The notes: generated from the sequence alone by a model not told the origin. A stretch of 64,000 nucleotides of DNA from Nostoc sp. HK-01 (GCA_003990705.1 AP018318.1:5443001-5507000); one strand, 5' to 3'. Shown: positions 1-8,445, numbered from the stretch's first letter. A program made the numbers and translations.

Positions 1-747
1 TGGGTTTTGCGCGATTTAAATCAATCCATACCATCTGTTCAATTCATTCAAGTGTACTTAAAAACTAACATCGCCAAGTATTTACCGGGTAATATTTGGC
101 ATTATTATGGGCGAATTGTCGCAGCTAAAAATGCCAATATCTCTGCTGGTGCAGCTACATTAAGTGTGTTATTAGAACCGCTACTCATGGCCGCAGCCGC
201 TTTAATAATTGTTGTTTTATTAGGTAATCAATTTGCGGCAACTCAGACTAATTTAGCAGTACTAATATGCCAATTTTTAGCCTTAATTTTTATACTTTGT
301 GGCGTACATCCTTGGTTTTTAAACCCGGTAATTCGTTTTTTACACAGGTTGAAAAACAAAAAATCGGCTAATGAGACTCAGCCACAAGCCGCTATCAATC
401 TCGAACGCTATCCCATCCGTCCCTTATTAGGCGAATTCGGATTTTTAGGATTGCGGAGTTTAGGATTTATCTTAACTATATATGCCATTTACCCTGTGAA
501 TCTCAGCCAAATGCCTTTGTTAGTTGGGGCTTTTAGTTTTGCTTGGCTGTTAGGGCTGGTAGTTCCAGGTGCGCCTGGAGGATTAGGTGTATTTGAAGCC
601 ACGGCGATCGCACTTTTACAGCACCGCTTTCCTTCGGCTGTAGTGATTAGTGCGATCGCACTATATCGTCTAATTAGTATTTTGGCTGAAACCTCTGGTG
701 CCGCTTTAGCTTGGCTAGATGAACGTCTGGTTAATATTAATAGATAA
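1..747 (+). CDS. Lysylphosphatidylglycerol synthase TM-region family membrane protein (5' partial)
   Basis: The frame is open from the first base of the window, so the gene starts upstream; a TTG at position 7 is only an in-frame codon, not a convincing start. The visible 248 residues are mostly hydrophobic, with about six membrane segments. A stretch near the C-terminus, VPGAPGGLGVFEA, matches the conserved PGGxGxxE region of the flippase-like membrane domain shared by MprF, AglD and YbhN proteins (UPF0104). The hydrophilic aminoacyl-transferase half of MprF is not seen, so this is likely the membrane-only form. Such proteins are thought to move or modify lipids; the substrate cannot be told. 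Followed by the oppositely oriented DUF167 gene. Confidence 0.75.
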   Translation, partial: WVLRDLNQSIPSVQFIQVYLKTNIAKYLPGNIWHYYGRIVAAKNANISAGAATLSVLLEPLLMAAAALIIVVLLGNQFAATQTNLAVLICQFLALIFILCGVHPWFLNPVIRFLHRLKNKKSANETQPQAAINLERYPIRPLLGEFGFLGLRSLGFILTIYAIYPVNLSQMPLLVGAFSFAWLLGLVVPGAPGGLGVFEATAIALLQHRFPSAVVISAIALYRLISILAETSGAALAWLDERLVNINR

Positions 748-809
748 AATCGTGTAGCTGCTTACCTATAAAATTCAATAACTGATTTTCTATAAAAATA
801 ATATTACTA

Positions 810-1037
810 CTAAATATCCGTGCTAATTTCAATTAATTTCTGTCGAGAAGATAAACCCGATTTAATAGTGACATAAGACTTAGGCACATCAAATTTCTCG
901 GCTAAGAGTTTAATTAACTCTTCATTCGCTTTACCATCAACTGGAGGCGATTTCAAATGGACAGTTAAACTCCCATCTGCTTGTTCTTCGATTTTTTGTT
1001 GTTTTGAATTAGGTTTGACTTTCACTCTTTTTTGCAT
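810..1037 (-). CDS. DUF167 (UPF0235/YggU) family protein
   Basis: A 75-residue protein starting at ATG. The motif [20 protein letters not shown] is the hallmark of the DUF167 family (E. coli YggU), followed by the typical [16 protein letters not shown] strand-helix segment. The length equals that of the family, a small alpha/beta fold of unknown function found in bacteria, archaea and eukaryotes. It lies tail-to-tail with the upstream membrane protein gene, and its promoter should lie in the gap 1038-1343. No partner gene suggests a role. Confidence 0.85.
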   Translation of the reverse strand: MQKRVKVKPNSKQQKIEEQADGSLTVHLKSPPVDGKANEELIKLLAEKFDVPKSYVTIKSGLSSRQKLIEISTDI

Positions 1038-1296
1038 TGCCTATTTCCTTTAACTTTCGTCGCCACAACCAACCAAAAATACACCCCAACATATAATGCA
1101 CGAAATCCTGTCCAAAAAAAAGTAATACCAAGCAACAATCTATTTATCAATGTAGCTTGCATAGTCTTTAATATTGCCACATACTAAAGCCGGAGAAATT
1201 TTAGTATACAACTGACGATAAAAAGCCCATCGCCATAAACGATGAGCAAAGAGAGATGATGAAGATTTTTGAGTGACAGCTATGGCAGATTTTCTA

Positions 1297-1327
1297 AAAG
1301 CTAGAGACTAAAAAAGATTCTAGCTTT
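1297..1327 (-). terminator. Possible terminator hairpin in the 1038-1343 gap
   Basis: A perfect 9-bp inverted repeat (aaagctaga / tctagcttt) with a 13-base loop lies 16 bases past the stop of the DUF2231 gene, on the side where its transcript ends. The run of U after the stem is weak, so this is tentative. The rest of the 306-base gap holds nothing else that I recognise. Confidence 0.35.
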
Positions 1328-1343
1328 CAAATCTCAAATAAAG

Positions 1344-1901
1344 TTATGGGTACCTTTTACTACCAGCCCCCACTACACCTATTTTGTGGCGATAAGAAAG
1401 TTCTGCACCAAACCATCCAGACACGCTAGTTAGTGTCCCAACTACCAAGGATATTAATAATCCCCAAGGTAAGATGCGTGCTTCTGCATCGCCCCAACGC
1501 AAAATAAAGTTCAACAGTGTTAAAACTAGGATAGAAACATTGAGAATCATGTGCGCCCAGCCAGCCTTGCGCTTACGGACTCGCTCAATTTTCAAAAAAT
1601 CACTCATCCCGATCGCAGCTGCAATTAAACCGCCAACCAACCCAAGGCCAATTAACCATAAAGAAGCCCGCGCCCAGAAGAAATCACGAGTTAACCAATA
1701 GCCAAAGTCGCTTCCTAATGCTGCGGCTAAAAAAGCTATGGGGAAAATGACGCTTAAAGGGTGTAAGGGATGTCCGGCGATCGCTACTGTACTAGGTACG
1801 CCAGTATCACGATATTCTCTATCATCACTTTCAATAATCGGTGGGATATTGGGAAAAGGAGTAGAAGCCGATGTTGTTTCTGAAGTATCCATAGTTTCCA
1901 T
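1344..1901 (-). CDS. DUF2231 domain membrane protein
   Basis: A 185-residue protein with a polar, Ser/Thr-rich N-terminus of about 40 residues and then four membrane segments. The entry to the first segment, GHPLHPLSVIFPIAFLAAA, carries the HPLHP motif that marks DUF2231. Histidines in this motif suggest metal or haem contact in some relatives, but no function is established. The start ATG is preceded by an AAAGGA-like ribosome binding site. It follows the DUF2993 gene by 18 bases on the same strand, so both are probably one transcript (DUF2993 > DUF2231). Confidence 0.85.
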   Translation of the reverse strand: METMDTSETTSASTPFPNIPPIIESDDREYRDTGVPSTVAIAGHPLHPLSVIFPIAFLAAALGSDFGYWLTRDFFWARASLWLIGLGLVGGLIAAAIGMSDFLKIERVRKRKAGWAHMILNVSILVLTLLNFILRWGDAEARILPWGLLISLVVGTLTSVSGWFGAELSYRHKIGVVGAGSKRYP

Positions 1902-1919
1902 AAATTTAGTATCCTTTGT

Positions 1920-2660
1920 TTAAGCGGAGGGAATTTGCTCTACATAAGCTTCTGCTTGAAGCGTTAATTTACCTGCTTGTACTTGTAGTTGCTTAACTTG
2001 CAGGCTCATACCTTCTAAATCGAAGTTACTTAAATTCAGAATATTGCTGGTTTGGTCAATTAAAGCCTTTGTCAATTCTGGTGAGATTTCTTCACCTTCG
2101 CCATACTCGACATTCTCTAAAGAGACAGTTTGTCCATTAGCACTGACTCTAGGTATTGCAGAGAAAGCAACTTTTTGAGTTTCGCTTGTTTCTTTTAATT
2201 GAATAGTTGCATTGAGCCATATTTTTTGATTATCAAGTAAGCGAAAGTCTACTTGTTGAGGCTCTATATTCATTAATTGCCCATTGATATCTATTTTTTG
2301 GCTTTGAAGTTGCGATCGCACATATTCTGAATTAAAAGCGCGGTTGATATCATTTTCTGTTAATACAACTCTCGCACTAGCTTGTGTCGGTTTAGTTAAT
2401 TCAATTTTGCCAAAAGCCACACTCAAAGGATTGATGGCAACATTACCCATTTGCATTTTTAATTCCTCCATTCGGAGGTCTTTTTGCATCACCAAACCTT
2501 CGCCTGAGATTTCCACTGCATCTACCTGTCCCTGAACCATTTTCAGCGGATCAGTTTTGATGTTGACATCTAGATTTTCTACTTCATCTAACTGGCTAGA
2601 TAATCCTATTTCTGCGGCTTTATTTAGTGCTTGCTCTCCTATTCCAGGGCTTTCTGACAT
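1920..2660 (-). CDS. DUF2993 (LmeA-like) lipid-binding family protein
   Basis: A 246-residue protein when read from the ATG at 2660, which has a purine-rich GAGATGAG stretch upstream; a TTG 36 bases further upstream lacks a ribosome binding site. DUF2993 features include the long beta-rich body, the LTENDINRAFNSEYV segment and the QLQVQAGKLTLQAEA end. Actinobacterial LmeA of this family binds phospholipids and acts in envelope glycolipid assembly; cyanobacterial members are uncharacterised. There is no signal peptide. It is likely cotranscribed with the downstream DUF2231 gene. Confidence 0.8.
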   Translation of the reverse strand: MSESPGIGEQALNKAAEIGLSSQLDEVENLDVNIKTDPLKMVQGQVDAVEISGEGLVMQKDLRMEELKMQMGNVAINPLSVAFGKIELTKPTQASARVVLTENDINRAFNSEYVRSQLQSQKIDINGQLMNIEPQQVDFRLLDNQKIWLNATIQLKETSETQKVAFSAIPRVSANGQTVSLENVEYGEGEEISPELTKALIDQTSNILNLSNFDLEGMSLQVKQLQVQAGKLTLQAEAYVEQIPSA

Positions 2661-2916
2661 TACATTCTCATCTCGTGTTTGACTCTCTTTGGACAATTTA
2701 GAAAAATAATGTCAAAAAATTATCTACCTAACGATGGAGTCAAAATTTTATCTGTATATATCCAAAAGTATAATCAGCTTTTCTTATGTTTAAGAAAATT
2801 TGCTTTCTATCTAGAGTGAAGCAATTAATCGCTCAAAAGAAAGAGGAAAGATGATTAAGTCTTATGACAAGCTGTGATTAGTAATAATCCGATTAATTTT
2901 TGAGGAGAACTAGATA

Positions 2917-3972
2917 ATGGTATCTACTTTAGATGATACAAAACGCAATGCTATTGCCACTAAATTGGCTAGTATTAAATTAGTTCAACAGTTGCTGATT
3001 GAGAATGAAGAACTATTTTTAAGAGAATCTACAGATAGTGAAATCTCAGATCGGATTCGAGACTTCCTCGAAGATGATCGGAAAAACCTGGGCATCATCG
3101 AAACAGTCATTGTGCAGTATGGTATTCAGCAAGAACCGAAAAAAACTGTGCAAGAAATGGTCAACAAAGTTCGCCAATTGATGCAAGGTTCAGAACTGAG
3201 TTTCTACGAAAAAGTATCTCAGCATGAGTTGTTGAAGCATCAACAAGTTATGAGTGGTTTGTTGGTACACAAAGCAGCCCAAAAAGTTGGTGCTGATGTG
3301 ATGGCTGCGATTGGGCCTATCAATCCTGTTAACTTTGAAAACCGCGCCCATCAAGAACAACTCAAAGGTATTTTAGAAATTCTCGGTGTGCGTGAGCTAA
3401 CTGGACAAGATGCAGACCAAGGAATCTGGGCGAGAGTCCAAGATGCGATCGCAGCTTTTAGCGGTGCTGTAGGTAGTGCAGTTACCCAAAGTACTGACAA
3501 ACAAGATATGAACATCCAAGACGTTATTCGCTTGGATCACAACAAGGTAAATATTTTATTTACTGAACTGCTACAAAGCAAAGATCCTCAAAAAATTCAA
3601 GAATACTTTGGTCAAATTTACAAAGACTTAACAGCACATGCTGAAGCTGAAGAAGAAGTAGTTTATCCCAGAGTTCGTTCTTTCTATGGCGAAGGCGATA
3701 CTCAAGAACTTTATGATGAACAAGCCGAAATGAAGCGGCTTTTAGACCAAATTAAGGCTATCAGTCCTTCTGCTCCTGAATTTAAAGATAGAATCAAAAA
3801 TCTGATGGATATCGTTAGCGACCATGTTCGTCAAGAAGAAAGCACAATGTTTGCTGCAATCCGTAATAACTTGAACACTCAACAAACTGAGCAACTAGCT
3901 ACAGAATTTAAAGCAGCTAAAGCCAAAATTCAACAAAAATTGGGCGGAACTGCAACTGGTGCAAATGTCTAG
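2917..3972 (+). CDS. Hemerythrin HHE domain protein with extra N-terminal helical half
   Basis: A 351-residue protein with a good ribosome binding site (GAGGAG, 8-9 bases before ATG). The C-terminal part, from about residue 198, is a hemerythrin domain: the expected iron ligands are visible in RLDHNKVN, HAEAEEEVVYPRV and DHVRQEESTMF. Hemerythrins bind O2 or sense iron or oxygen through a di-iron site. The N-terminal part, about residues 10-160, is helical, with Glu and His residues spaced as in ferritin-like bundles (ENEELF, HELLKHQQ), but I cannot assign it firmly. It stands alone between divergent stress-type genes and a repeat. Cytoplasmic. Confidence 0.85.
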   Translation: MVSTLDDTKRNAIATKLASIKLVQQLLIENEELFLRESTDSEISDRIRDFLEDDRKNLGIIETVIVQYGIQQEPKKTVQEMVNKVRQLMQGSELSFYEKVSQHELLKHQQVMSGLLVHKAAQKVGADVMAAIGPINPVNFENRAHQEQLKGILEILGVRELTGQDADQGIWARVQDAIAAFSGAVGSAVTQSTDKQDMNIQDVIRLDHNKVNILFTELLQSKDPQKIQEYFGQIYKDLTAHAEAEEEVVYPRVRSFYGEGDTQELYDEQAEMKRLLDQIKAISPSAPEFKDRIKNLMDIVSDHVRQEESTMFAAIRNNLNTQQTEQLATEFKAAKAKIQQKLGGTATGANV

Positions 3973-4021
3973 TGATTGATGCTGCTAACAATAAGTAGTT
4001 AAACATAATTGCTGACACAAA

Positions 4022-4140
4022 GTCATTGCGAATGCAGCAAAGCTAAATGAAGCAATCCCAACCCCTGGGATTGCTTCGCGTTTCTGCGAGACCTAACGCG
4101 TTAAGCGAAGCTATGCTATTGGCTTTACGCTCGCAATGAC
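4022..4140. repeat. Repeat element with terminal inverted repeats, copy A (left of Uma2 gene)
   Basis: The 119-base segment begins with gtcattgcga and ends with tcgcaatgac, a perfect 10-base terminal inverted repeat. Inside is ttgcttcgcg...ctgcgagacctaacg, which recurs in inverted orientation in the element at 5039-5129. It fills most of the gap after the hemerythrin gene. This looks like a non-coding, MITE-like repeat of cyanobacterial genomes. Its mobility cannot be shown here. Confidence 0.7.
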
Positions 4141-4294
4141 ATACAAAAAAGTAAGATGCTCTCATTAGCTTGTTTTTGAAGAGGAGCGATCGCAATGACT
4201 ATCAGTCAACCAGATTATGATAGTAATTACATCTTTGCATTGATCTACAATCCCAAATGAATGCGATCGTCTCACCCTTAGCCCTAATCAAGTC

Positions 4295-4984
4295 ATGTCA
4301 GTCGCCCAAGAATTAGAACCAGCAGCAGATATAATATTTCCACCAGGAGATATTGAAAGTCACGAACCACCTTTGGAAAGCGATTTACATCTACGTCAAA
4401 TTATTCTGTTATTACAATGTTTAGAATTGTGGTGGCAAAACCGCAATGACTTTTATGCTGCTGGGAACCTGACAATTTACTACAGCCAACGTCAACTCAA
4501 GTCAGAAGAATTTCGTGGACCTGATTTTTTTGTGGTGCGAGGATGCGAAAGAAAACCCCGCAAAAGTTGGGTGATTTGGCAAGAAGACGGTAAATATCCT
4601 AATATCATTGTTGAGTTACTGTCATCTTCTACAAAAGCCACAGACAAAGGCTTAAAAAAGCAAATATACCAAGATATATTTCGCACACCAGAATATTTTT
4701 GGTTTGACCCAAATAATTTAGAATTTGTTGGGTTTCATTTAGTCGATGGAAATTACCAACCCATAGAACCAAATCCCCAAGGTTGGTTATGGAGTCAGCA
4801 GCTAGATTTATATTTGGGTGTGCAGAACAATCAATTACGCTATTTTACGGCACAAGGGGAATTAGTGCCGACACCGGAAGAATTAGCAGCACAAGAAAAA
4901 CAGCGTGCAGACGAAGAAAAGCAACGTGCGGAACGCCTAGCTGCCAAGTTGCGCGAATTAAATATTGACCCCGATTTTCTCTAA
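4295..4984 (+). CDS. Uma2 family (DUF820) putative restriction endonuclease
   Basis: A 229-residue protein. The core EFRGPDFFVVRG...PNIIVELLSSSTKATDKGLKKQIYQ fits the Uma2/DUF820 family, a PD-(D/E)XK nuclease fold that is greatly expanded in cyanobacteria; the Asp of GPDF and the Glu of VELLS are the likely metal ligands. A short Glu/Lys/Arg-rich coiled coil follows at residues 195-220 (EKQRADEEKQRAERL), as in many relatives. The biological target is unknown. It is flanked on both sides by inverted copies of a short repeat element. A 21-codon open frame just upstream (4195) is out of frame and ends before it. Confidence 0.8.
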   Translation: MSVAQELEPAADIIFPPGDIESHEPPLESDLHLRQIILLLQCLELWWQNRNDFYAAGNLTIYYSQRQLKSEEFRGPDFFVVRGCERKPRKSWVIWQEDGKYPNIIVELLSSSTKATDKGLKKQIYQDIFRTPEYFWFDPNNLEFVGFHLVDGNYQPIEPNPQGWLWSQQLDLYLGVQNNQLRYFTAQGELVPTPEELAAQEKQRADEEKQRAERLAAKLRELNIDPDFL

Positions 4985-5038
4985 AATGATTATATTAAGC
5001 GATCGCTCCCCAGTGATATCAAGTCTGACTAAACACTT

Positions 5039-5129
5039 GTCATTACGAGCGTTAGCGTCTCGCAGAAAAGCGAAGTAATCGCAAAGTCTAGGCGATTGCG
5101 TCGTTCCACTTCGTTGCACTCGCAATGAC
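5039..5129. repeat. Repeat element with terminal inverted repeats, copy B (right of Uma2 gene)
   Basis: This 91-base segment starts with gtcattacga and ends with tcgcaatgac. Its internal part cgtctcgcagaaaagcgaag is the reverse complement, with few changes, of the internal part of the element at 4022-4140. The two copies therefore face each other around the Uma2 gene. Confidence 0.7.
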
Positions 5130-5214
5130 ATATTATAAGTAATTTGCCGGACATGATCTGAGAGGTAAAAATTTAGTGGTTGACCATATCTGCAATAATA
5201 TTAAATAATTCAGA

Positions 5215-5220
5215 TATAAT
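5215..5220 (+). promoter_or_regulatory. Possible -10 box of the ferredoxin gene
   Basis: A perfect TATAAT lies 35 bases before the ferredoxin start codon. No -35 box is found at the usual 16-18 base spacing; a TTGACC at 5180 is about 29 bases away, too far. Tentative. Confidence 0.3.
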
Positions 5221-5254
5221 AATGAGTTTGTCTATTGCACTCATTTTTTAGTAT

Positions 5255-5572
5255 ATGTCCAATACTTACACCGTAGAACTCCATCACCAAGGTAAAATTC
5301 TTACTCTGCAAGTTCCTGAAGATGAAACTATTTTATCCGTAGCTGAAACTACTGGTTTCGAGTTGCCTGCTTCTTGTCATGCAGGGGTTTGTACAACTTG
5401 CGCCGCCCAAATCATCGAAGGAACTGTAGACCAAACCGAGGGTATGGGTGTTAGTCCAGAATTGCAAAAACAAGGTTACGCATTACTTTGCGTCTCCTAT
5501 CCCCGTTCTGACTTGAAAATTGAAACTGAAAAAGAAGACGTTGTTTATCAGTTGCAATTCGGTAAAGAGTAA
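5255..5572 (+). CDS. Plant-type [2Fe-2S] ferredoxin
   Basis: A 105-residue soluble electron carrier. The four iron ligands are Cys41, Cys46, Cys49 (CHAGVCTTC) and Cys79 (LLC), the exact spacing of plant-type [2Fe-2S] ferredoxins. The length is slightly more than that of the photosynthetic PetF (about 98). The sequence lacks the SCRAGACSSC loop typical of PetF, so it is more likely one of the accessory ferredoxins of cyanobacteria than the main photosystem I acceptor. It is followed by a strong inverted repeat and, 115 bases later, by a small conserved-looking gene. Its redox partner is not known. Confidence 0.9.
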   Translation: MSNTYTVELHHQGKILTLQVPEDETILSVAETTGFELPASCHAGVCTTCAAQIIEGTVDQTEGMGVSPELQKQGYALLCVSYPRSDLKIETEKEDVVYQLQFGKE

Positions 5573-5591
5573 TAAAGTATAAAGTTTGAAG

Positions 5592-5633
5592 TATGAAGTC
5601 TAAAAGATAAGATTTCATACTTTAGACTTCATA
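5592..5633. terminator. Inverted repeat after the ferredoxin gene
   Basis: A perfect 13-bp stem (tatgaagtctaaa / tttagacttcata) starts 19 bases after the ferredoxin stop. The arms contain the GAAGTAT-type heptamer that recurs elsewhere in the window. It could end the ferredoxin transcript, although no long U run follows. Confidence 0.5.
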
Positions 5634-5687
5634 ACTTATAGTTCATTCGGCTATTGTAGAACAAATTAATTAACAGGAGAAACGGCA

Positions 5688-5873
5688 ATGACTACTCATT
5701 TTATTACTGCGGAAATTGATATTCAAGAAACTCCTACCCAATTGCAACAAGTAATTGAAGCTGAGTTAAAAAAACAAGGTGAACCATTACGTTGGGCGAT
5801 TACATCTGTAGATGAAGAACAGCAAAAAGTTGCTGTGGAAGCAGTTGTTACTACAGGAAGTATTGAGTCTTAA
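5688..5873 (+). CDS. Small hypothetical protein (61 aa)
   Basis: A 61-residue acidic protein preceded by a clear ribosome binding site (AGGAGAAACGGCA before ATG). No domain is recognised. Its sequence pattern, with alternating strands and one helix (TQLQQVIEAELKKQG), suggests a compact soluble fold. It follows the ferredoxin on the same strand and precedes the DUF3326 gene. The good start signal and normal composition support a real gene; function unknown. Confidence 0.6.
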   Translation: MTTHFITAEIDIQETPTQLQQVIEAELKKQGEPLRWAITSVDEEQQKVAVEAVVTTGSIES

Positions 5874-5901
5874 GTGTATGACGGTGCTAGATTTTTCTAG
5901 C

Positions 5902-6008
5902 ACTCAGCACGCTGCTCAACTCCCGCTACCGCTAACAGCACTTAGCAACGCCACTTGCTTCAAGTCGGCAGAGCCGCCCAACGCAGTGGCTCCTCAGCAC
6001 TCAGCACT
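5902..6008. repeat. Intergenic repeat, family member also found inside cobB
   Basis: Bases 5902-5942 match 34892-34932 (opposite strand) over 41 bases with one mismatch. The rest, with gtcggcagagccgcccaacg, resembles the segment near 7190-7215. The element directly precedes the DUF3326 start codon and leaves an open reading frame into it, which creates a false N-terminal extension of that gene. Confidence 0.75.
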
Positions 6009-6012
6009 TAAA

Positions 6013-7050
6013 ATGCGTCCTTACACAGCTATTCTAATTGTACCTACTGGCGTTGGGGCAGCGATTGGGGGGTATGCTGGCGATGCTATACCTGTTGCTC
6101 GAACATTAGCACAGGTTTGCGATCGCCTAATCACTCACCCCAATGTCCTCAATGGCGCAAATTTATATTGGAACATCCCCAATGCTTTCTATGTGGAAGG
6201 TTTTGGGCTTGACAAGTTTGCCTCTGGATGCTGGGGATTACGACCAGTCCGCAATAATAAAATAGGTTTGCTTTTAGACCAAGGCATTGAACCAGAGTTA
6301 CAGCTACGACACTTACAAGCTGCTGATGCAGCGAGGGCAACTCTCGGATTAACTATCACAGATTATGTAGTTACTGATGCCCCATTGAATGTAGAACTAC
6401 GCACTTCCACATCAGGGGCAAGTTGGGGAACCATCGGCAACCCCGATAGTTTACTCAGGGCAGCAGAGATATTAATCAATAAAATAGGGGCAGAAGCGAT
6501 CGCAGTTGTCGCCCGTTTCCCTGATGATATGGATGAAGATGCTGTGCAGAACTATCGCCAAGGTAAAGGCGTAGACCCGTTAGCAGGTGCAGAAGCAGTA
6601 ATTAGCCATTTACTAGTGAGAAACTTGCAAATTCCTTGCGCCCATTCACCAGCCCTCGCCAGCGCCCCGCCTTACCCTGATTTATCTCCGCGTTCCGCCG
6701 CCGAAGAATTAGGCTATACTTTTTTACCAAGCGTACTTGTAGGCTTAAGTCGCGCCCCCCAATTTATCGTCGAGAAACAATTATTTACATCTCATCCAGC
6801 AGATATTTGGGCTGATCAAATAGATGTTGCGATCGTACCTGCAAACGCTTGTGGTAGCAGCGCTCTACTAAGTTTAAGTCAAAGCCGATGCCTAATAATT
6901 ACCGTCAAAGATAATCACACTCAAATACAAGTTCCGGCCCAACCGTTGGGAATCAAATCCATACAGGTAAACTCGTATTTAGAAGCAGTAGGTGTATTGG
7001 TAGCCCTCAAAGCAGGCATCAATCCAGATACTTTGATTCTTGGTCAATAG
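6013..7050 (+). CDS. DUF3326 domain protein
   Basis: A 345-residue protein if read from the ATG at 6013. The open frame continues upstream to 5812, but that part is encoded by the small gene's other frame and by a repeat, so it is rejected. The N-terminus MRPYTAILIVPTGVGAAIGGYAGDA and the segments PVARTLAQVCDRLITHPNVLN and EGFGLDKF are typical of DUF3326, a family found in cyanobacteria and plant plastids whose function is unknown. Glycine-rich turns near the start hint at nucleotide or cofactor binding, but this is inference. No membrane segment or signal peptide. Confidence 0.8.
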   Translation: MRPYTAILIVPTGVGAAIGGYAGDAIPVARTLAQVCDRLITHPNVLNGANLYWNIPNAFYVEGFGLDKFASGCWGLRPVRNNKIGLLLDQGIEPELQLRHLQAADAARATLGLTITDYVVTDAPLNVELRTSTSGASWGTIGNPDSLLRAAEILINKIGAEAIAVVARFPDDMDEDAVQNYRQGKGVDPLAGAEAVISHLLVRNLQIPCAHSPALASAPPYPDLSPRSAAEELGYTFLPSVLVGLSRAPQFIVEKQLFTSHPADIWADQIDVAIVPANACGSSALLSLSQSRCLIITVKDNHTQIQVPAQPLGIKSIQVNSYLEAVGVLVALKAGINPDTLILGQ

Positions 7051-7089
7051 TCAATGGTCAAAAGGCAGACGGATAAAGGATAAAATTTC

Positions 7090-7257
7090 CTACTATCCTG
7101 CGGTATGCCCTGACACTCCTTCGTCGCTAATAGCAGTTGCTTCTCCTAATCGGAGACGCTACGCGTAGCTTGCTTCCCCATAGGGTTACAAGTCGCGGAA
7201 CCCGCCTAACGCACTGCTTCACCGTTGCGCGTCTACATACTTCATACTTCATACTTC
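7090..7257. repeat. Composite intergenic repeat region before the CPBP protease gene
   Basis: It holds a palindromic gagacgctacgcgtagctt segment, a stretch agtcgcggaacccgcctaac resembling part of the 5902-6008 repeat, and three perfect atacttc heptamers (7237-7257). An open frame runs through it into the next gene, but the composition is that of intergenic repeats, not of coding sequence. Confidence 0.65.
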
Positions 7258-7268
7258 ATAACTTTCCT

Positions 7269-7850
7269 GTGGTAGAACAACAAAAACAAGATCCAGAAAT
7301 TCCTTACCTGACACGTATCCAGGTTTTAGTAGCAATGGCGGTAACTGCCATCCTGCTGTGGACAGTTGCTAAAGTTTGGCTGCGCTTTGGTAATGTTTTC
7401 CTATTTAAGTGGGAATGGCACGAAATAGATTTTCTTTGGGGGCTGGGTGTAGGACTGATAATCACCAGCTTGAGTGGTTTAGCTTATCGGTTGTGGCCAG
7501 CCTATCGTCAAAGTGCAGACTATTACCTAGAACTAGTATTAAGACCTTTAGCCTGGCCGGATTTAATTTGGCTGGGTTTACTACCAGGATTAAGCGAAGA
7601 ATTATTATTTCGAGGTGTAATGCTGCCAGCTTTAGGCTTAGACCATGTAGCAGTGATTGTATCTAGCCTGTGCTTTGGAGTTTTACACCTCAGTGGTTCC
7701 CAACAATGGCCTTACGTAATGTGGGCAACAGTGATTGGGTTGATTTTGGGATATAGCGCCCTGTTAAGTGGAAATTTGTTAGTGCCGATTGTTGCCCATA
7801 TTATGACAAATTGGGTTTCCAGCTATTTTTGGAAAATCCAGCAACATTAG
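7269..7850 (+). CDS. CPBP family intramembrane metalloprotease (Abi/CAAX type)
   Basis: Read from the GTG at 7269, the protein has 193 residues and about five membrane segments. The CPBP motif SEELLFRG gives Glu110, Glu111 and Arg115, and the second motif FGVLHLSG gives His140; a third conserved region (VPIVAHIMTN) holds another His and Asn. These are the expected catalytic and zinc-binding residues. Family members cleave prenylated or membrane proteins or act in bacteriocin self-protection; in cyanobacteria and plastids the role is mostly unknown. The open frame reaches 7137, but that part is repeat DNA. Confidence 0.85.
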   Translation: MVEQQKQDPEIPYLTRIQVLVAMAVTAILLWTVAKVWLRFGNVFLFKWEWHEIDFLWGLGVGLIITSLSGLAYRLWPAYRQSADYYLELVLRPLAWPDLIWLGLLPGLSEELLFRGVMLPALGLDHVAVIVSSLCFGVLHLSGSQQWPYVMWATVIGLILGYSALLSGNLLVPIVAHIMTNWVSSYFWKIQQH

Positions 7851-7858
7851 ATTTTGTA

Positions 7859-7879
7859 GGGTAGGCAAGATGCCCGCCC
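7859..7879. terminator. Hairpin between convergent CPBP and Rieske genes
   Basis: An imperfect GC-rich hairpin (gggtaggca / tgcccgccc) starts 9 bases after the CPBP stop and could serve both converging genes. It belongs to a hairpin type seen again at 8736 and 49869. Confidence 0.45.
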
Positions 7880-7903
7880 AATTAATGCAATTGAAATGTC
7901 AAT

Positions 7904-8260
7904 TTAGTTATCGGCTAAATCAATCCAAATACTACCTTCTTCCACCCGCACAGGAAAAACGGGCAGTGTTTTTTCTTGCGAAATTAATGACAATACTTTA
8001 CCTACTCCGGGTGGCCAAGGACACCAATTATTAACTTGCCCGTTACTGAGATTAAAGGCACTGCGGTGAACAGGACAAACAATTGCCCCATCTTCAATTT
8101 TGCCATTCTTTAAAGGTAATTTTAAGTGAGGACAGGCATTATCTACCGCATATAGTTGATTTTCGTGATTTAACACGAGAATTTTCCGCTTGCCAACATT
8201 CACAACTTGTCTAGCACCAGGGGCTAATGCATCAGCCGCCAGAACTTTAGTCCAGCCCAT
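7904..8260 (-). CDS. Rieske [2Fe-2S] domain protein
   Basis: A 118-residue, single-domain protein. The Rieske ligands are Cys43 and His45 (CPHL) and Cys62 and His65 (CPVH). The second box has CPVH where many Rieske proteins have CPYH or CPWH, which is within the family range. There is no membrane anchor and no oxygenase catalytic domain, so it is a soluble ferredoxin-type electron carrier, as in NirD-like or dioxygenase ferredoxins. It is divergent from the next gene, and no partner oxygenase lies nearby. Confidence 0.88.
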   Translation of the reverse strand: MGWTKVLAADALAPGARQVVNVGKRKILVLNHENQLYAVDNACPHLKLPLKNGKIEDGAIVCPVHRSAFNLSNGQVNNWCPWPPGVGKVLSLISQEKTLPVFPVRVEEGSIWIDLADN

Positions 8261-8445
8261 TGCGTTCTCCTTCGTTAATGGATCTGTTTTCAGTTTCTCG
8301 CATTTGTTACCCCAATGCGTATTGTTGCAATTATGATTGTCAATATAGTGCGCTTGCCTAAGTTCAACCCTTATTATCTAACCATCGATATAACATAGAG
8401 TAGGCAATGTCTTAACTTTAAATTACTTTACAAAGGTGCTAAAAA

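Noticed and set aside
4195-4260. 21-codon frame before Uma2 as a broken N-terminus
   Set aside because: It is in another frame, and the Uma2 protein appears complete without it.
5180-5185. TTGACC as the -35 box of the ferredoxin promoter
   Set aside because: Its spacing of about 29 bases to TATAAT is too long.
5812-6012. N-terminal extension of the DUF3326 gene by 67 codons
   Set aside because: The stretch overlaps the 61-aa gene and the repeat 5902-6008; the family N-terminus begins at the ATG at 6013.
7137-7268. N-terminal extension of the CPBP protease gene
   Set aside because: It is encoded by palindromes and heptamer repeats; the GTG at 7269 gives a normal protein.
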